Origin: Alsobacter metallidurans
GTDB lineage: Bacteria > Pseudomonadota > Alphaproteobacteria > Rhizobiales > Beijerinckiaceae
Direction: 5' to 3'
NCBI RefSeq assembly: GCF_014636935.1
Contig: NZ_BMES01000001.1
Location: forward strand, 124,001 to 188,000
Length of the DNA: 64,000 nucleotides
The notes under the pieces: model-generated
The model's input: the letters and a program-made list of their open reading frames with translations, nothing else
The model's database searches: none
Told to the model about the DNA's origin: nothing
Made by a program: the position numbers and the translations under genes
Part shown: positions 35,225 through 44,750 of the stretch, one piece after another
How positions within the stretch are numbered: the stretch's first letter is position 1
How the letters are laid out: each line of letters opens with the position of its first letter

Positions 35225-36151
35225 TCAGGTTCTCGCCATGAAAGCTTCCACGTCGGCCCGGCGGGGCAGCGGCGCGACGGCCCCGTAGCCGGTGGTCGAC
35301 AGGGCCGCGGCCGCGTTGGCGTAGTTGGCGGCCGCGAAGGGGTCGCCTCCGCGCAACCACTCGGCCAGAAACGCGCCGTCGAAAGCGTCTCCGGCTCCGG
35401 TGGCGTCCACGGCCTCGACCATGTGGCAAGGGATCACGCGGGTCTCTCCAGGCGTCGCCACCATCGCGCCTTCGACGCCCATCGTGAGCGCCACGATGCG
35501 GCAGCCCAGCGACAGGTAGAAGGCGCAGATGTCCTCCGGGGCGTCGAGGCCTGTGAGCTTGCGCGCGTCGTCCAGGCCCGGCCGGGCGATGTCGCTCATC
35601 GCCACGGCGGCGTGGATCACCGCGCGCGCCCGGTCGAGCGGCCACAGGCGCAGGCGCAGGTTGGTGTCGTAGCAGACCGTGGTTCCGGCCTCCCGCGCGC
35701 AGCGCAGGGCGTGGAACACGGCGTCGCAGGCGCTGTCCGAGATCGCCTGGCTGATCGCAGAGACGTGCAGCACCCGCGCGCTGGCGATCTGCGCTTCCGG
35801 GATCGCGGAGGCGTCCACCAGGCTGGCGGCCGAACCGGCGCGAAAATAGCTGAAGTGGTGGCCAGCATCGTCGTGGCTGATGAAATAGATCCCGGTCGCA
35901 GCGCCTTGCCGCGTCAGAACCGTGGAGCGGTCCACGCCCTCCCGGTCCCACAACGCCAGGATCTGCCGGCCGAACGGGTCGTCGCCCAGCGCCGTGAAAT
36001 AGGCCGCCTTCGCGCCGCTGCGCGCCGCCGCGATGGCGGCGTTGGAGGTATCGCCGCCATAACCGGGCAGATAGAGGCTCTCGCCCTGGCGCTCGACCTG
36101 GCTGAACTCCATCATGGGTTCGCCCATCGCGAGAACATCCAGGGTCTTCAT
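35225..36151 (-). CDS. PfkB-family sugar kinase, probably 2-keto-3-deoxygluconate kinase
   Basis: A 308-residue carbohydrate kinase. The substrate lid region has GYGGDTSNAAIAAARSGAKA and the ATP site the signature DATGAGDAFDGAF with the catalytic Asp. YFRAGSAAS and the early GEPMMEFSQ match KdgK proteins better than fructokinases. KdgK phosphorylates KDG in sugar acid breakdown. The ATG at 36151 is preferred to an upstream TTG. The haloacid dehalogenase gene lies 70 bases upstream on the same strand; a link between the two is not obvious. Confidence 0.85.
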   Translation of the reverse strand: MKTLDVLAMGEPMMEFSQVERQGESLYLPGYGGDTSNAAIAAARSGAKAAYFTALGDDPFGRQILALWDREGVDRSTVLTRQGAATGIYFISHDDAGHHFSYFRAGSAASLVDASAIPEAQIASARVLHVSAISQAISDSACDAVFHALRCAREAGTTVCYDTNLRLRLWPLDRARAVIHAAVAMSDIARPGLDDARKLTGLDAPEDICAFYLSLGCRIVALTMGVEGAMVATPGETRVIPCHMVEAVDATGAGDAFDGAFLAEWLRGGDPFAAANYANAAAALSTTGYGAVAPLPRRADVEAFMART

Positions 36152-36221
36152 TTCAGCGCTCTTCAATCGTTTGAATCGAGCTGCATCATGCGCTCTCGCG
36201 CGCAGCCGCGCAATGTGTCCG

Positions 36222-36908
36222 CTAAGCCGCGGGCGCTTCGAGAAGGTCCGGCAGCTCCGCCAGCGAGGCGATCACGCGGTCGGGCGCCCCCGGAAGCCGC
36301 TCGGGCCGCTGCCCGTAGCGATTGCACCAGACCACCCGCATTCCGAAGGCCGAGGCCCCATACGCGTCCCAGCCGTTGGACGATTGGAACGCGATCGCGT
36401 CCGGGGCGACGCCCAGCCGATCCACCGCGAGCTGGTACACGCTGGGATGCGGCTTGTAGACGCCCACTTCGGCGACCGAGAGCACGTGGTCGAGCCACGG
36501 CCCGACGCCCGCGCCCTCCACGGCCGAGCGCAGCATGTCGGGCGAGCCGTTGGACAGGATCGCGGTCGCAAAGCCGCGCTTCTTCAGAGTGCTCAGCATG
36601 GCTGCAACTTCGGGGAAGGGGCGCAGGGTCGCGTAGAGGCCCATGAGCCTGTCGCGCAGGCCGGGCTGGACGAGGCCAAGCGCATCGAGGCTGAAATCCA
36701 GGGCGTCGCCCGTCACTTGCCAAAAATCGGCGTAGCGCCCCTGCAGGCTGCGCAGCCAGGCATATTGCAGCTGCTTGTCGCGCCACAGCGCGGTGAGCGG
36801 CCCCGCGCGATCGCCCAGAACGTCCGCGCAGCCGGCCGCCGCGGAGGCGAAATCAAATAGCGTCCCATAGGCGTCGAAGACGCAGGCCCTGATCCCCGTC
36901 AGCTTCAT
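36222..36908 (-). CDS. (S)-2-haloacid dehalogenase, type II
   Basis: A 228-residue HAD-superfamily hydrolase. The nucleophile aspartate is D12 in ACVFDAYGTLFD. Further family residues lie in WRDKQLQYAWLRSL (cap), AILSNGSPDML, VGVYKPHPSVY (lysine) and FQSSNGWDAYGASAFGM. This set, especially DAYGTLF and SSNGWDA, is typical of L-2-haloacid dehalogenases, which convert 2-haloacids to 2-hydroxyacids. The start at ATG 36908 is preceded by GGGAGG; an upstream frame adds 12 residues. Natural substrates may be other than halo acids. Confidence 0.9.
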   Translation of the reverse strand: MKLTGIRACVFDAYGTLFDFASAAAGCADVLGDRAGPLTALWRDKQLQYAWLRSLQGRYADFWQVTGDALDFSLDALGLVQPGLRDRLMGLYATLRPFPEVAAMLSTLKKRGFATAILSNGSPDMLRSAVEGAGVGPWLDHVLSVAEVGVYKPHPSVYQLAVDRLGVAPDAIAFQSSNGWDAYGASAFGMRVVWCNRYGQRPERLPGAPDRVIASLAELPDLLEAPAA

Positions 36909-36998
36909 CACGGCGCGCCTCCCACCCCGGTGCGCCGCCATCATAACCGCATCGATCGGCCGCCGTCAGCGCAAGCGCGCGTGCGGCCTGGCGCGCGG

Positions 36999-39140
36999 CT
37001 AGAACTCGTCCCAGCCGGCGCCCGGCTGCGCGCCTCCCCCTGCGCGTCTCGCGCGGGCGGGCGCGGGCGCGGCAGGCGGAGGCGCGTTGCGGGCGGCGGC
37101 GGCCGGGCGCGCCGGCTTGGCCAGCTTCGCGAACGCATCCTGGGCGAGCTTGCGAAGGCGCGCCGGCTCGGTGGCTGGCGCCGGCGCCGCCCTGCTGGCG
37201 GCCGGCGCAGGCGCGGAATAAGCCGCCGCCAGCCCGCCCCTGCGCGTGCGGAACGTGGCCACGAGCTGGTTCAACTGGGCGATCTGGCCGGCGAGGGACT
37301 GCGCCGAAGCGGCGCTTTCCTCCGCCAGGGCGGCGTTCTGTTGGGTCATGTCGTCCATGTGGGCGACGGCTTGGCTCATCTCGTCGATGCCGTTGGCCTG
37401 TTCGTCCGCGGCAGAGGATATCTCCGACACGGTCGCGGCGACGCGTTGCGAAGCGTCCACGATCTTGCCTAGCGCATCGCCGGCGGCGCGCACCAGCTTC
37501 ACGCCGTCGGCCACTTCGGCGTCCGACGAGTTGATCAGCGTCGTGATGTCCTTGGCGGCCTCGCTGGAGCGCTGAGCCAGCGTGCGGACCTCGGACGCGA
37601 CCACGGCGAAGCCCTTGCCGGCGTCGCCCGCGCGAGCGGCCTCCACGGCGGCGTTCAGCGCAAGCAGGTTGGTCTGGAACGCAATGTCGTCGATCACGGT
37701 CGTGATGTCCGAGATGCGGCGGCTCGCCTCCTCGATACGGCTCATGGCGTCCACTGCACGGGTCACGATGGCGCCGCCGTCCTGCGCGACCAGCGCGGCT
37801 TCCTCGGACAGCCGCACCGCCTGCGCGGAGGATTGCGCCGACGCCTTCACGGACGCGGCGAGTTCCTCCGTGGTGGCGGCGGTTTGTTCCAGCGACGACG
37901 CCTGGTCTTCGGTGCGCTTGGAAAGGTCGTCCGCTCCGGACGTGATCTCGCGCGCTGCGCCCGCCACGTCGATGGAGGTTGATTGGATGGTCTCCACAGT
38001 CTCGGACAGCCGCGCGACGGTCTCGTTCAGCGACGCCGCGAGCTCGCCGAAGCGGCCCTGGTAGCTCGTCTCCACCGTGTGGGTCAGGTCGCCCTGCGCG
38101 AGCGCTTCCAGCGCGCCGCCGATGTCCCGTGTGGCGCGGTCCACCACCGTGTTGATGGCGTTGATGCCGTCAACGAGCTTGCTGATGTCCGGATCGACGT
38201 TGGCGGCCTGTGCCCGCGCCGAGAAGTCGCCGGCCACGGCGGCGTCCACCACGGTCGCGACCTCGCGTACGATTTCGGCGATGGCGGCTGAGCGCTGCTG
38301 CACGGCGATGTCGGCCTGGGCCTTGTCGGCCTCGAGGTGCGACCGGCGCTCCAGCGCCTGCGCGAGAACCTCGTAGGACGCCGCCATCGAGCCGATCTCG
38401 TCTCTGCGGTGGTCCTTCTCGAGTTGCGCGTGGCGCCCGGCGGCGAGTTCCTCCAAAGCACGCGACATGGCGATGACCGGGCGGCTGATCGCCCGGGCGA
38501 TCATCGGGGCGCTCACAAGGCCGACCAGTGCGCTCAGCGCCAGGACGACCATCACGAGCATCATTTCGCGATCCACGATGGCGTTGATGCCGGCCGTTCC
38601 GGCCGTCTGGCGCGCCTGCGCGTCGGTCGCGAGCTTGGCGGTGATCTCCTCGAGTGTCCGAAACGTCCGGTCGGCGTTCATCATGAACATCAAGGACGAG
38701 CCAGCGTCGCTGTCGGCCATGTCGGCGACGTTCTTGCCCTGCTTCGAATAGGTTTTCATTGCGGCGTCGAGCTTGGCCAGCGCCTCGGTCTCCGAAGCCT
38801 CTTTGGCGAAGGTCGCCTGCGTGGCCGTGACCTTTTCGCCCAGCGCCTTGAGATCCGCGAGCGTGGCGGCCGCGCTGGCCTGGATCTTGGCCTGGTCGCT
38901 CTCGTTGGCGGCCGTCGCCGTCAGGCGGTACAGCCTGCCATGGGTCGCCCAGGCGGCGGTTTGCAATTCACCCGCGATGCGGGCCTGCGCGATCGGGCCC
39001 TTTGCAAGGTCCTGGAATGAATCGCGGGTCATGTCCAAAGCGTAGAGCGAGAATGCGCCCAGGCAGGCGAGGGACAGAACGAGGCCGACCGGAGCGGTCA
39101 GCACTTTCCAACGCAAGCTAAGGTCTTTGAACCGGATCAT
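36999..39140 (-). CDS. Methyl-accepting chemotaxis protein 3 with C-terminal GWDEF
   Basis: A 713-residue chemoreceptor. Helix 1 is at about residues 12-34, the helical periplasmic sensor runs to about 188, helix 2 is near 190-212, followed by HAMP (214-265), a second HAMP-like segment (about 295-385, [15 protein letters not shown]) and the signalling domain with [20 protein letters not shown] and [21 protein letters not shown]. The C-terminal 100 residues are Ala/Pro-rich and end in GWDEF, which fits the xWxxF CheR/CheB docking pentapeptide. The true start is the ATG at 39140; a longer frame upstream is not coding. A secreted Cache protein gene precedes it. Confidence 0.95.
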   Translation of the reverse strand: MIRFKDLSLRWKVLTAPVGLVLSLACLGAFSLYALDMTRDSFQDLAKGPIAQARIAGELQTAAWATHGRLYRLTATAANESDQAKIQASAAATLADLKALGEKVTATQATFAKEASETEALAKLDAAMKTYSKQGKNVADMADSDAGSSLMFMMNADRTFRTLEEITAKLATDAQARQTAGTAGINAIVDREMMLVMVVLALSALVGLVSAPMIARAISRPVIAMSRALEELAAGRHAQLEKDHRRDEIGSMAASYEVLAQALERRSHLEADKAQADIAVQQRSAAIAEIVREVATVVDAAVAGDFSARAQAANVDPDISKLVDGINAINTVVDRATRDIGGALEALAQGDLTHTVETSYQGRFGELAASLNETVARLSETVETIQSTSIDVAGAAREITSGADDLSKRTEDQASSLEQTAATTEELAASVKASAQSSAQAVRLSEEAALVAQDGGAIVTRAVDAMSRIEEASRRISDITTVIDDIAFQTNLLALNAAVEAARAGDAGKGFAVVASEVRTLAQRSSEAAKDITTLINSSDAEVADGVKLVRAAGDALGKIVDASQRVAATVSEISSAADEQANGIDEMSQAVAHMDDMTQQNAALAEESAASAQSLAGQIAQLNQLVATFRTRRGGLAAAYSAPAPAASRAAPAPATEPARLRKLAQDAFAKLAKPARPAAAARNAPPPAAPAPARARRAGGGAQPGAGWDEF

Positions 39141-39168
39141 GACGACGCTTCCTGGCGTTGAACGCTCG

Positions 39169-39204
39169 AAAAAAGGAGGACCCGAACGGCCGCGCCGTCC
39201 GGGT
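39169..39204 (-). terminator. Terminator between the Cache gene and chemoreceptor 3
   Basis: On the minus strand ACCCGGACGGC and GCCGUUCGGGU form an 11-bp stem with one G-U pair and a GCG loop, followed within a few bases by a run of six or seven T. The wobble is only tolerated on the minus strand, which supports a minus-strand terminator. It would limit but need not abolish readthrough into the receptor gene, giving more Cache protein than receptor. Confidence 0.75.
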
Positions 39205-39220
39205 TTTGTCAGTTCATGCG

Positions 39221-39685
39221 TCAGAGCTTGTACACGCCGCCGCAAACCGCGGTTTCGTCGAGCTTTTCGCAATACATCTGCTTGGGCTCGACCTTCTTGG
39301 TCACCGGGTTCACGAATTTGTATTCCTGCCAGAACGTGCCTTTCGCCTTGGCGAGGTCAACGCGCTCCTTCACGAAGAACTTGCCGTCGACGTCCTGTGA
39401 ATCGAGCAGGTCCTTGCCGACGAGCTTGTCGTTGGCGCCGTGCGCCAGGACCTTGCCGTCGAGGCCGTAGACCACGACGTAGAGGTCGCGGTCGATGAAG
39501 TCCGGGTTCTTCTTGGTGAAGGTCTCGTAGGCCTTGGGGGCGCCATTGGCCTTGATGAAGGCGACCGCCTTCTTGACCATCGCCTGCGCCTCATCCTTGG
39601 TCGCCCACTCGCCCGCGCTCGCGCCCGAGAGGGTGAAAAGTGCGGCCAGGGCGGCGCCCGCGCATCCGTGAAGCAGCTTCGTCAT
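39221..39685 (-). CDS. Secreted single-Cache-domain protein
   Basis: A 154-residue soluble periplasmic protein with a signal peptide (cleavage after ASA near residue 24) and a Cache-like sensor domain: [57 protein letters not shown] and [19 protein letters not shown], closing with two cysteines (MYCEKL, AVCGG) that may form a disulfide. Such domains normally occur inside membrane receptors; here it is free. The gene lies upstream of chemoreceptor 3 with a terminator between. The ribosome site GGAGGAAAC is strong, consistent with high expression. Confidence 0.85.
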   Translation of the reverse strand: MTKLLHGCAGAALAALFTLSGASAGEWATKDEAQAMVKKAVAFIKANGAPKAYETFTKKNPDFIDRDLYVVVYGLDGKVLAHGANDKLVGKDLLDSQDVDGKFFVKERVDLAKAKGTFWQEYKFVNPVTKKVEPKQMYCEKLDETAVCGGVYKL

Positions 39686-39765
39686 GTTTCCTCCGCGCAT
39701 CCGTCATGAAGCGGATAGGCGCAGAGTGGACCCCATCTTTGTTAATGCGTGTATAACGGACCTTT

Positions 39766-39782
39766 CAACTTACCATAAGTTG
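39766..39782. promoter_or_regulatory. Inverted repeat upstream of the Cache/chemoreceptor 3 pair
   Basis: CAACTTA (39766-39772) and TAAGTTG (39776-39782) form a perfect 7-bp inverted repeat around CCA, in an AT-rich gap of about 200 bases between the Cache gene and the ABC ATPase gene. The half-site TAAGTTG recurs in the repeat in front of chemoreceptor 1. Confidence 0.5.
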
Positions 39783-39888
39783 TATGCGGTAGTAGATGCG
39801 GCCGCTGCGCTGTCGTATGACTTCGGCATTAGCCTCGAACCGAAAGAAACAGAAAACAGTCAAAAACAGCGATCTTCCGGGGCTTCCG

Positions 39889-40692
39889 TCAGTGCTCCGT
39901 CGCCGCAAGCACGGCTTCGGCCCTGATTTCCTCGGTAAGTCTCGCCTTGAGGGCCGAGAACTCCGGCGTCGTCTTCACCGTGTAATGGCGCGGGTAGGGC
40001 AGGTCGACCGCGATATCGGCCTTGATCCGTCCGGGGCGGGCGCTCATTACGAGCACGCGGGACGCCATGAAGATCGCTTCCTCGATGTCGTGGGTGACGA
40101 ATAGCACCGTCTTGCGCTCGCGCTCCCAGATGCCGAGCAGCAGCTCCTGCATCAGTGAGCGGGTCTGGTTGTCGAGGGCGCCGAAGGGCTCGTCCAGCAG
40201 CAGGATCTCGGGATCATTCGCGAGCGCGCGCGCGATGGCGGTGCGCTGCTGCATGCCGCCGGAGAGTTGCTTGGGCCAGTGGCGCTCGAACCCGCGCAGC
40301 CCCACTTTGTCGACGTAGCTTTCCACGATTGCGTTGCGCTCGGCTTCCGGCACGCCGCGTTCGTTGAGCCCGAAGGCGATATTCTCGAACACGTTGAGCC
40401 AGGGAAACAGCGTGTAGCTCTGGAACACCATGCCGCGGTCGGCCCCGGGGCGCGTCACCGCACGCCCGTCCAGCAGCACGCGCCCGGAGGTCGGGCTGTC
40501 CAGTCCGGCCACGATGCGCAACAGGGTCGATTTTCCACAGCCCGACGGCCCCAGGATGGTGATGAAGTCGTTGGGAGCGACGCTGAGCGTCGTCGGCTCC
40601 AGCGCCCGCGTGGGCGCCCCGCCATGAACGCCCGGGAATACCCGCGAGACGGCTTCGATCGACAGCGATCCGCTTTTCACGCCAGCCTCCAT
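39889..40692 (-). CDS. NitT/TauT-family ABC transporter ATPase
   Basis: A 267-residue ATP-binding subunit of the nitrate/taurine/sulfonate importer class. Walker A GPSGCGKST (about residues 50-58), Q loop FQSYTLFPWLNV, signature LSGGMQQR, Walker B ILLLDEPFGALD and the switch histidine in FVTHDIEEAIF are intact. Its ATG lies 16 bases inside the end of the permease gene. With the permease and binding protein it forms one operon, behind an operator matching the HutC type, so the imported compound is probably histidine or a histidine breakdown compound. Confidence 0.93.
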   Translation of the reverse strand: MEAGVKSGSLSIEAVSRVFPGVHGGAPTRALEPTTLSVAPNDFITILGPSGCGKSTLLRIVAGLDSPTSGRVLLDGRAVTRPGADRGMVFQSYTLFPWLNVFENIAFGLNERGVPEAERNAIVESYVDKVGLRGFERHWPKQLSGGMQQRTAIARALANDPEILLLDEPFGALDNQTRSLMQELLLGIWERERKTVLFVTHDIEEAIFMASRVLVMSARPGRIKADIAVDLPYPRHYTVKTTPEFSALKARLTEEIRAEAVLAATEH

Positions 40693-41453
40693 GGAAAGAG
40701 GCCGCGGTTCAGCGCCTTGAACAGGAAATCCGAGATCAGGCCGATGAGCCCGATCACGATGATGCCGAAAATGATCTGGCCGGTCGCCATCAGCGATTGG
40801 CTCTCGATGATCATGTGGCCGATGCCTTCGGATGAGCCGATAAGTTCGGCGACGATCACGTAGGTCCAGGCCCAGCCGAGCACCAGCCGCAGGATCTCGG
40901 CGATCTCGGGCGCATTTGCGGGGATCAGCACGCGCCTGACCACGCCTTGGTCGCCGGCCCCGAGCGTATAGGCCGCCTCCACGAGGTCGCGCCGCGTCGC
41001 CCCTACGGCCACCGCCACCATCAGGACGATCTGGAACACCGAGCCGATAAAGATCACCAGCAGCTTCTGGGTTTCGCCCAGGCCGGCCCAGAGGATCAGC
41101 AACGGAATAAAGGCCGAAGCCGGAAGATAGCGGGCAAAGGACACGAAAGGCTCGAAGAACGCCTCCACGGGCTTGTAGGCGCCCATCAGGATCCCCAGCG
41201 GGACCGCCACCAGCGCGGCCAGCGTGAAGCCCCCGACCACGCGCCACACCGTCATGCCGATATCGCGCGCGAAGCCGAACTTGGTCAGCAGCTCCCAGCC
41301 GTTCTGCACCATCGTGATGGGGTCGGCGAGAAAGATCTTGGACACAAAGCCGCCCAGCGTGGCCAAGGCCCAGCAGGCGACGAAGAGGACGAAAAAGGAC
41401 ACGCCCAGCAACACGCGCTGCGTGTTGGGAATGGGCGCCAGCGGGCGCGGCAT
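40677..41453 (-). CDS. NitT/TauT-family ABC transporter permease
   Basis: A 258-residue inner-membrane permease with about six helices. The EAA loop that contacts the ATPase is VEAAYTLGAGDQGVVRRVLIP, preceded by ARYLPASAFIPLLILWAGLG, both typical of the SsuC/TauC/NrtB class. It overlaps the ATPase gene and follows the binding-protein gene by 64 bases. It works with its neighbours as a single importer. Confidence 0.93.
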   Translation of the reverse strand: MPRPLAPIPNTQRVLLGVSFFVLFVACWALATLGGFVSKIFLADPITMVQNGWELLTKFGFARDIGMTVWRVVGGFTLAALVAVPLGILMGAYKPVEAFFEPFVSFARYLPASAFIPLLILWAGLGETQKLLVIFIGSVFQIVLMVAVAVGATRRDLVEAAYTLGAGDQGVVRRVLIPANAPEIAEILRLVLGWAWTYVIVAELIGSSEGIGHMIIESQSLMATGQIIFGIIVIGLIGLISDFLFKALNRGLFPWRLA

Positions 41454-41517
41454 GACGACCAGGAGCGTTGGAGAGAGTGGGGGCCGCCCGAAACCGGGTC
41501 CGGGCGGCCGGAGCGGC

Positions 41518-42468
41518 TTACTGGATGAAGCGGGTGTCCGCCAGGCCGTCGAGATCGGGGATCTGCTTGATCACGCCGGCTTCGAGCAACAGGTCGGCGG
41601 CTTCCTTCGAGAAGGTCTTGAAATCACCCGTGAAGAACGCCTTGTTGGCGGCCTTGTCCTGCCAGCGCAGGTACTTGGACGAGGCCGCGAACTGCTCGCC
41701 CGTCTGCTTCACGTCCGCGCCCATGATTTCGTTAGCCTTGGCGGGCTCCTTGGCGATCATCTCGAGCGCCTCGAAATAGCTGTCCGCCAGCGCCTTCACG
41801 GCCTTCTCGTTCTCGGCGATGAACTTCGGCGCGCAGCCGAACGTGTCCATCACGACCGGGTAGTCGAGCGTGGTCGCGATGATCTTGCCTGCTTCCGGCT
41901 TCTCACGGACGCTGGACAGATAGGGCTCGTACGTCATGGCGGCGTCGTTCTGGCCGGCGATAAACGCCTGCGCGGCCGGGCCGGGCTCCATGTTGACGAT
42001 AGTGACGTCCTTGGAGGTGAGGCCGTTCTTCTTCAGCATCCAGGCGAGCACGAAATAGGGTGACGTGCCGGGGCCGGAGGCCCCCACCGACTTGCCCTTG
42101 AGGTCTTTGATGGACGCGATGCCGTTGCGCGTCACCATGCCGTCCGCGCCGTAGGACTTGTCGAGTTGGAAGATCTGCTTGATCGGCACGCCATTGGCGT
42201 TCCAGACCACATAGGTTTCAACCGTTGTGGCGGCGCATTGAATGTCGCCGGACGCGACCGCGAGGTGACGGCTCGCCTGCGGGATCTTCTTGATGGTGAC
42301 GTCGAGGCCGTTCTTCTTGAAGATGCCGGCTTCCTTGGCGAGCGTCAGCGGCGCGAAGCCGGTCCAGCCTGAAATGCCGATCGCCACCTTGGTTTCCTGG
42401 GCGATGGCCGGGGAAGCCGCCCCGACCGCGGCCGCAATCGCCGCGCCCATGATCCACTCTCTACGCAT
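41518..42468 (-). CDS. NitT/TauT-family ABC substrate-binding protein
   Basis: A 316-residue periplasmic binding protein (NMT1/SsuA-like). Signal peptide residues 1-23 (cleavage after AIAQ near residue 24). The mature part has IGISGWTGFAPLTLAKEAGIF, GDIQCAATTVETYVVW and KDLKGKSVGASGPGTSPYF, as in the family. The ATG at 42468 follows GGGAGAG; the frame extends upstream to 42525 without support. The operator-like TTTGTCTATACAAA lies 73 bases before the start. Ligand not deducible from sequence; histidine or urocanate is inferred from the shared operator. Confidence 0.93.
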   Translation of the reverse strand: MRREWIMGAAIAAAVGAASPAIAQETKVAIGISGWTGFAPLTLAKEAGIFKKNGLDVTIKKIPQASRHLAVASGDIQCAATTVETYVVWNANGVPIKQIFQLDKSYGADGMVTRNGIASIKDLKGKSVGASGPGTSPYFVLAWMLKKNGLTSKDVTIVNMEPGPAAQAFIAGQNDAAMTYEPYLSSVREKPEAGKIIATTLDYPVVMDTFGCAPKFIAENEKAVKALADSYFEALEMIAKEPAKANEIMGADVKQTGEQFAASSKYLRWQDKAANKAFFTGDFKTFSKEAADLLLEAGVIKQIPDLDGLADTRFIQ

Positions 42469-42540
42469 CCCGCTCTCCCTCGCTGGAGGCCGCCGTCGCA
42501 ACGGCCGGGCCATGAGGGCATTCAAGCGTGGACCCTGCTA

Positions 42541-42554
42541 TTTGTCTATACAAA
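42541..42554 (-). promoter_or_regulatory. HutC-type operator in front of the ABC importer operon
   Basis: TTTGTCTATACAAA is a near-perfect palindrome with the core GTCTATAC. It fits the GntR/HutC-subfamily consensus NyGTMTAKACNy. The 10-base core TGTCTATACA is identical to that between hutI and hutF. It sits in the short gap between the CheY-like gene and the importer. Confidence 0.75.
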
Positions 42555-42575
42555 CGTGCTGCAGCGCGGCGCCGG

Positions 42576-42959
42576 TCAGGCCGCTTCGGAGTCCACCAGA
42601 CTGTCGATGCGAGCCGCCAGGGTTTCGGCGTTGAACGGCTTCACGATCATGGGCCCGAGCGCGTTGCCGTAGACGTCGTGGGACTTTGCCTGCGCGGTGA
42701 TCAGCAGCACCGGAATGGCGGCGAGCTGCGCGCGCCGCGCCATGGCGTTCTTGACGTCCGCGCCCGTGTAGGGCGGCATGAGCCAGTCACACACCACGAG
42801 GCCGTAGCCCCGCTCCGCCACGCGGTTCAGCCCAGCCTGGGCGCCGACCGCGACATCGACGTCGCGAAAGCCCGCCTGTTGGAGAAGCCTCCGCAGGATG
42901 TTGGTCATGATCTGGCTATCGTCGATCACGAGCACGGGCGAAGAGCGATCCAACGGCAT
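42576..42959 (-). CDS. Stand-alone CheY-like response regulator
   Basis: A 127-residue single receiver domain. The acidic pair D13-D14, phospho-acceptor D58 in VVCDWLMP, T88 and K107 (MIVKPF) are all present, so it is a functional phospho-acceptor. There is no output domain, so it must act by protein contact, as CheY-type proteins do. The ATG at 42959 is chosen because the receiver fold begins 10 residues later; an upstream frame adds 59 unrelated residues. It lies between hutU and the importer operon with no kinase gene adjacent. Its kinase and target are unknown. Confidence 0.9.
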   Translation of the reverse strand: MPLDRSSPVLVIDDSQIMTNILRRLLQQAGFRDVDVAVGAQAGLNRVAERGYGLVVCDWLMPPYTGADVKNAMARRAQLAAIPVLLITAQAKSHDVYGNALGPMIVKPFNAETLAARIDSLVDSEAA

Positions 42960-43065
42960 TGTGTCTCCCTTTCGGCTGCGAGAAAGCCTGAGCTCACAAC
43001 AGTTGATGCGCTTCGTCCGTTGAATTTGAGTTATGCCGGTCTCTGAAAGATCGCAATATCTCCAA

Positions 43066-44733
43066 TTAGCCGAGAATGCCGGGTAAATTGAGCTGCTGCT
43101 CTCGCGCGCAGTCCAGCGCCTCTTCGTAGCCCGCATCGGCGTGTCGCATCACTCCGGTCGCTGGGTCGTTCCACAGCACCCTCTCGATCCGCTTGGCGGC
43201 CTCTGGCGTGCCGTCCGCCACGATCACCATGCCGGAGTGCTGCGAGAACCCCATGCCGACCCCGCCGCCGTGGTGGAGCGACACCCAGGTCGCCCCCGAT
43301 GCGCAGTTCAGCAGGGCGTTGAGCAGCGGCCAGTCCGACACGGCGTCCGATCCGTCCTTCATGGCTTCGGTTTCCCGGTTCGGGGACGCCACCGAGCCTG
43401 AATCGAGATGGTCCCGCCCGATCACGACGGGGGCCTTCAGCTCACCGTTGGCCACCATTTCGTTGAACGCCAGCCCGAGCCGGTGCCGGTCGCCGAGGCC
43501 GACCCAGCAAATGCGCGCCGGCAGGCCCTGGAAGCTGATGCGCTCACGCGCCATGTCGAGCCAGTTGTGCAGGTGGGCGTTGTCGGGCAGCAACTCCTTC
43601 ACCTTGGCGTCGGTGCGGTAGATGTCCTCCGGGTCGCCCGACAGCGCGGCCCAGCGGAACGGGCCGACGCCCCGGCAGAACAGCGGCCGGATATAGGCCG
43701 GCACGAAGCCCGGGAAATCGAACGCATCCGCGACGCCCTCTTCCTTGGCGACCTGCCGGATGTTGTTGCCGTAGTCGAGCGTCGGCACGCCCATACGGTG
43801 GAAATCCAGCATCGCGCGCACGTGCTCGGCCATGGAGCGCTTGGCCGCCGTGGCGACCTGCTGCGGATGGGACTCCCGCTCGCTCTCCCACTGGGCGACG
43901 CTCCACCCCTTGGGCAGGTAGCCGTTCACCGGGTCATGCGCGGAGGTCTGGTCGGTCACGACGTCCGGCCGCACGCCCCGGCGCACCAGCTCGGGGAAGA
44001 TCTCGGCCGCATTGCCAAGGACGCCCACCGAGAGCGGCTTCCGGTCGCGGCAGGACTGCTCGATCATGGCCAGCGCCTCGTCGAGATCCTTGGCTTGCAC
44101 GTCGAGGTAGCGCGTGCGCAGCCGCATCTCGATGCGCGACGCCTGGCACTCCACGGCGAGGCAGGACGCGCCCGCCATGGTGGCGGCCAGCGGCTGCGCG
44201 CCGCCCATGCCGCCGAGCCCGGCCGTGAGGATCCACTTGCCGGCCAGCGAGCCGCCATAGTGCCGGCGTCCGACCTCCACGAAGGTCTCGTAGGTGCCCT
44301 GCACGATGCCCTGCGTGCCGATATAGATCCAGGAACCGGCCGTCATCTGGCCGTACATCATCAAGCCCTTGCGATCGAGGGCGTTGAAATGGTCCCAGTT
44401 GGCCCAGTGCGGCACGAGATTGGAATTGGCGATCAGCACCCGCGGGGCGTCCGGATGCGTCTTGAAGACGCCGACAGGCTTTCCGGACTGCACCAGCAGG
44501 GTCTCGTCGGCGTTGAGGTCCCGCAGCGCGGCCACGATGCGGTCGAAGCTCTCCCAGTCGCGCGCCGCCCGGCCGATGCCGCCATACACCACGAGCTCGC
44601 CCGGGCGCTCGGCGACCTCGGCGTCGAGGTTGTTCATCAGCATGCGCAGCGGCGCTTCGGTGAGCCAGCTTTTGGCGGTGATCTCGGTCCCGCGGGGGGC
44701 GCTGATGCGGCGGGCGTTGTCGATGCGGGTCAT
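43066..44733 (-). CDS. hutU: Urocanate hydratase
   Basis: HutU adds water to urocanate to form imidazolone propionate, using NAD+ as electrophile, the second step of histidine degradation. The 555-residue protein has [16 protein letters not shown], the NAD-binding [17 protein letters not shown] and the active-site cysteine region [17 protein letters not shown], then [19 protein letters not shown]. The ATG at 44733 follows GAGGAAA. It is the last gene of hutI-hutH-hutG-hutU, 17 bases after hutG. Confidence 0.98.
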   Translation of the reverse strand: MTRIDNARRISAPRGTEITAKSWLTEAPLRMLMNNLDAEVAERPGELVVYGGIGRAARDWESFDRIVAALRDLNADETLLVQSGKPVGVFKTHPDAPRVLIANSNLVPHWANWDHFNALDRKGLMMYGQMTAGSWIYIGTQGIVQGTYETFVEVGRRHYGGSLAGKWILTAGLGGMGGAQPLAATMAGASCLAVECQASRIEMRLRTRYLDVQAKDLDEALAMIEQSCRDRKPLSVGVLGNAAEIFPELVRRGVRPDVVTDQTSAHDPVNGYLPKGWSVAQWESERESHPQQVATAAKRSMAEHVRAMLDFHRMGVPTLDYGNNIRQVAKEEGVADAFDFPGFVPAYIRPLFCRGVGPFRWAALSGDPEDIYRTDAKVKELLPDNAHLHNWLDMARERISFQGLPARICWVGLGDRHRLGLAFNEMVANGELKAPVVIGRDHLDSGSVASPNRETEAMKDGSDAVSDWPLLNALLNCASGATWVSLHHGGGVGMGFSQHSGMVIVADGTPEAAKRIERVLWNDPATGVMRHADAGYEEALDCAREQQLNLPGILG

Positions 44734-44750
44734 GGGCGTTTCCTCAGCAG

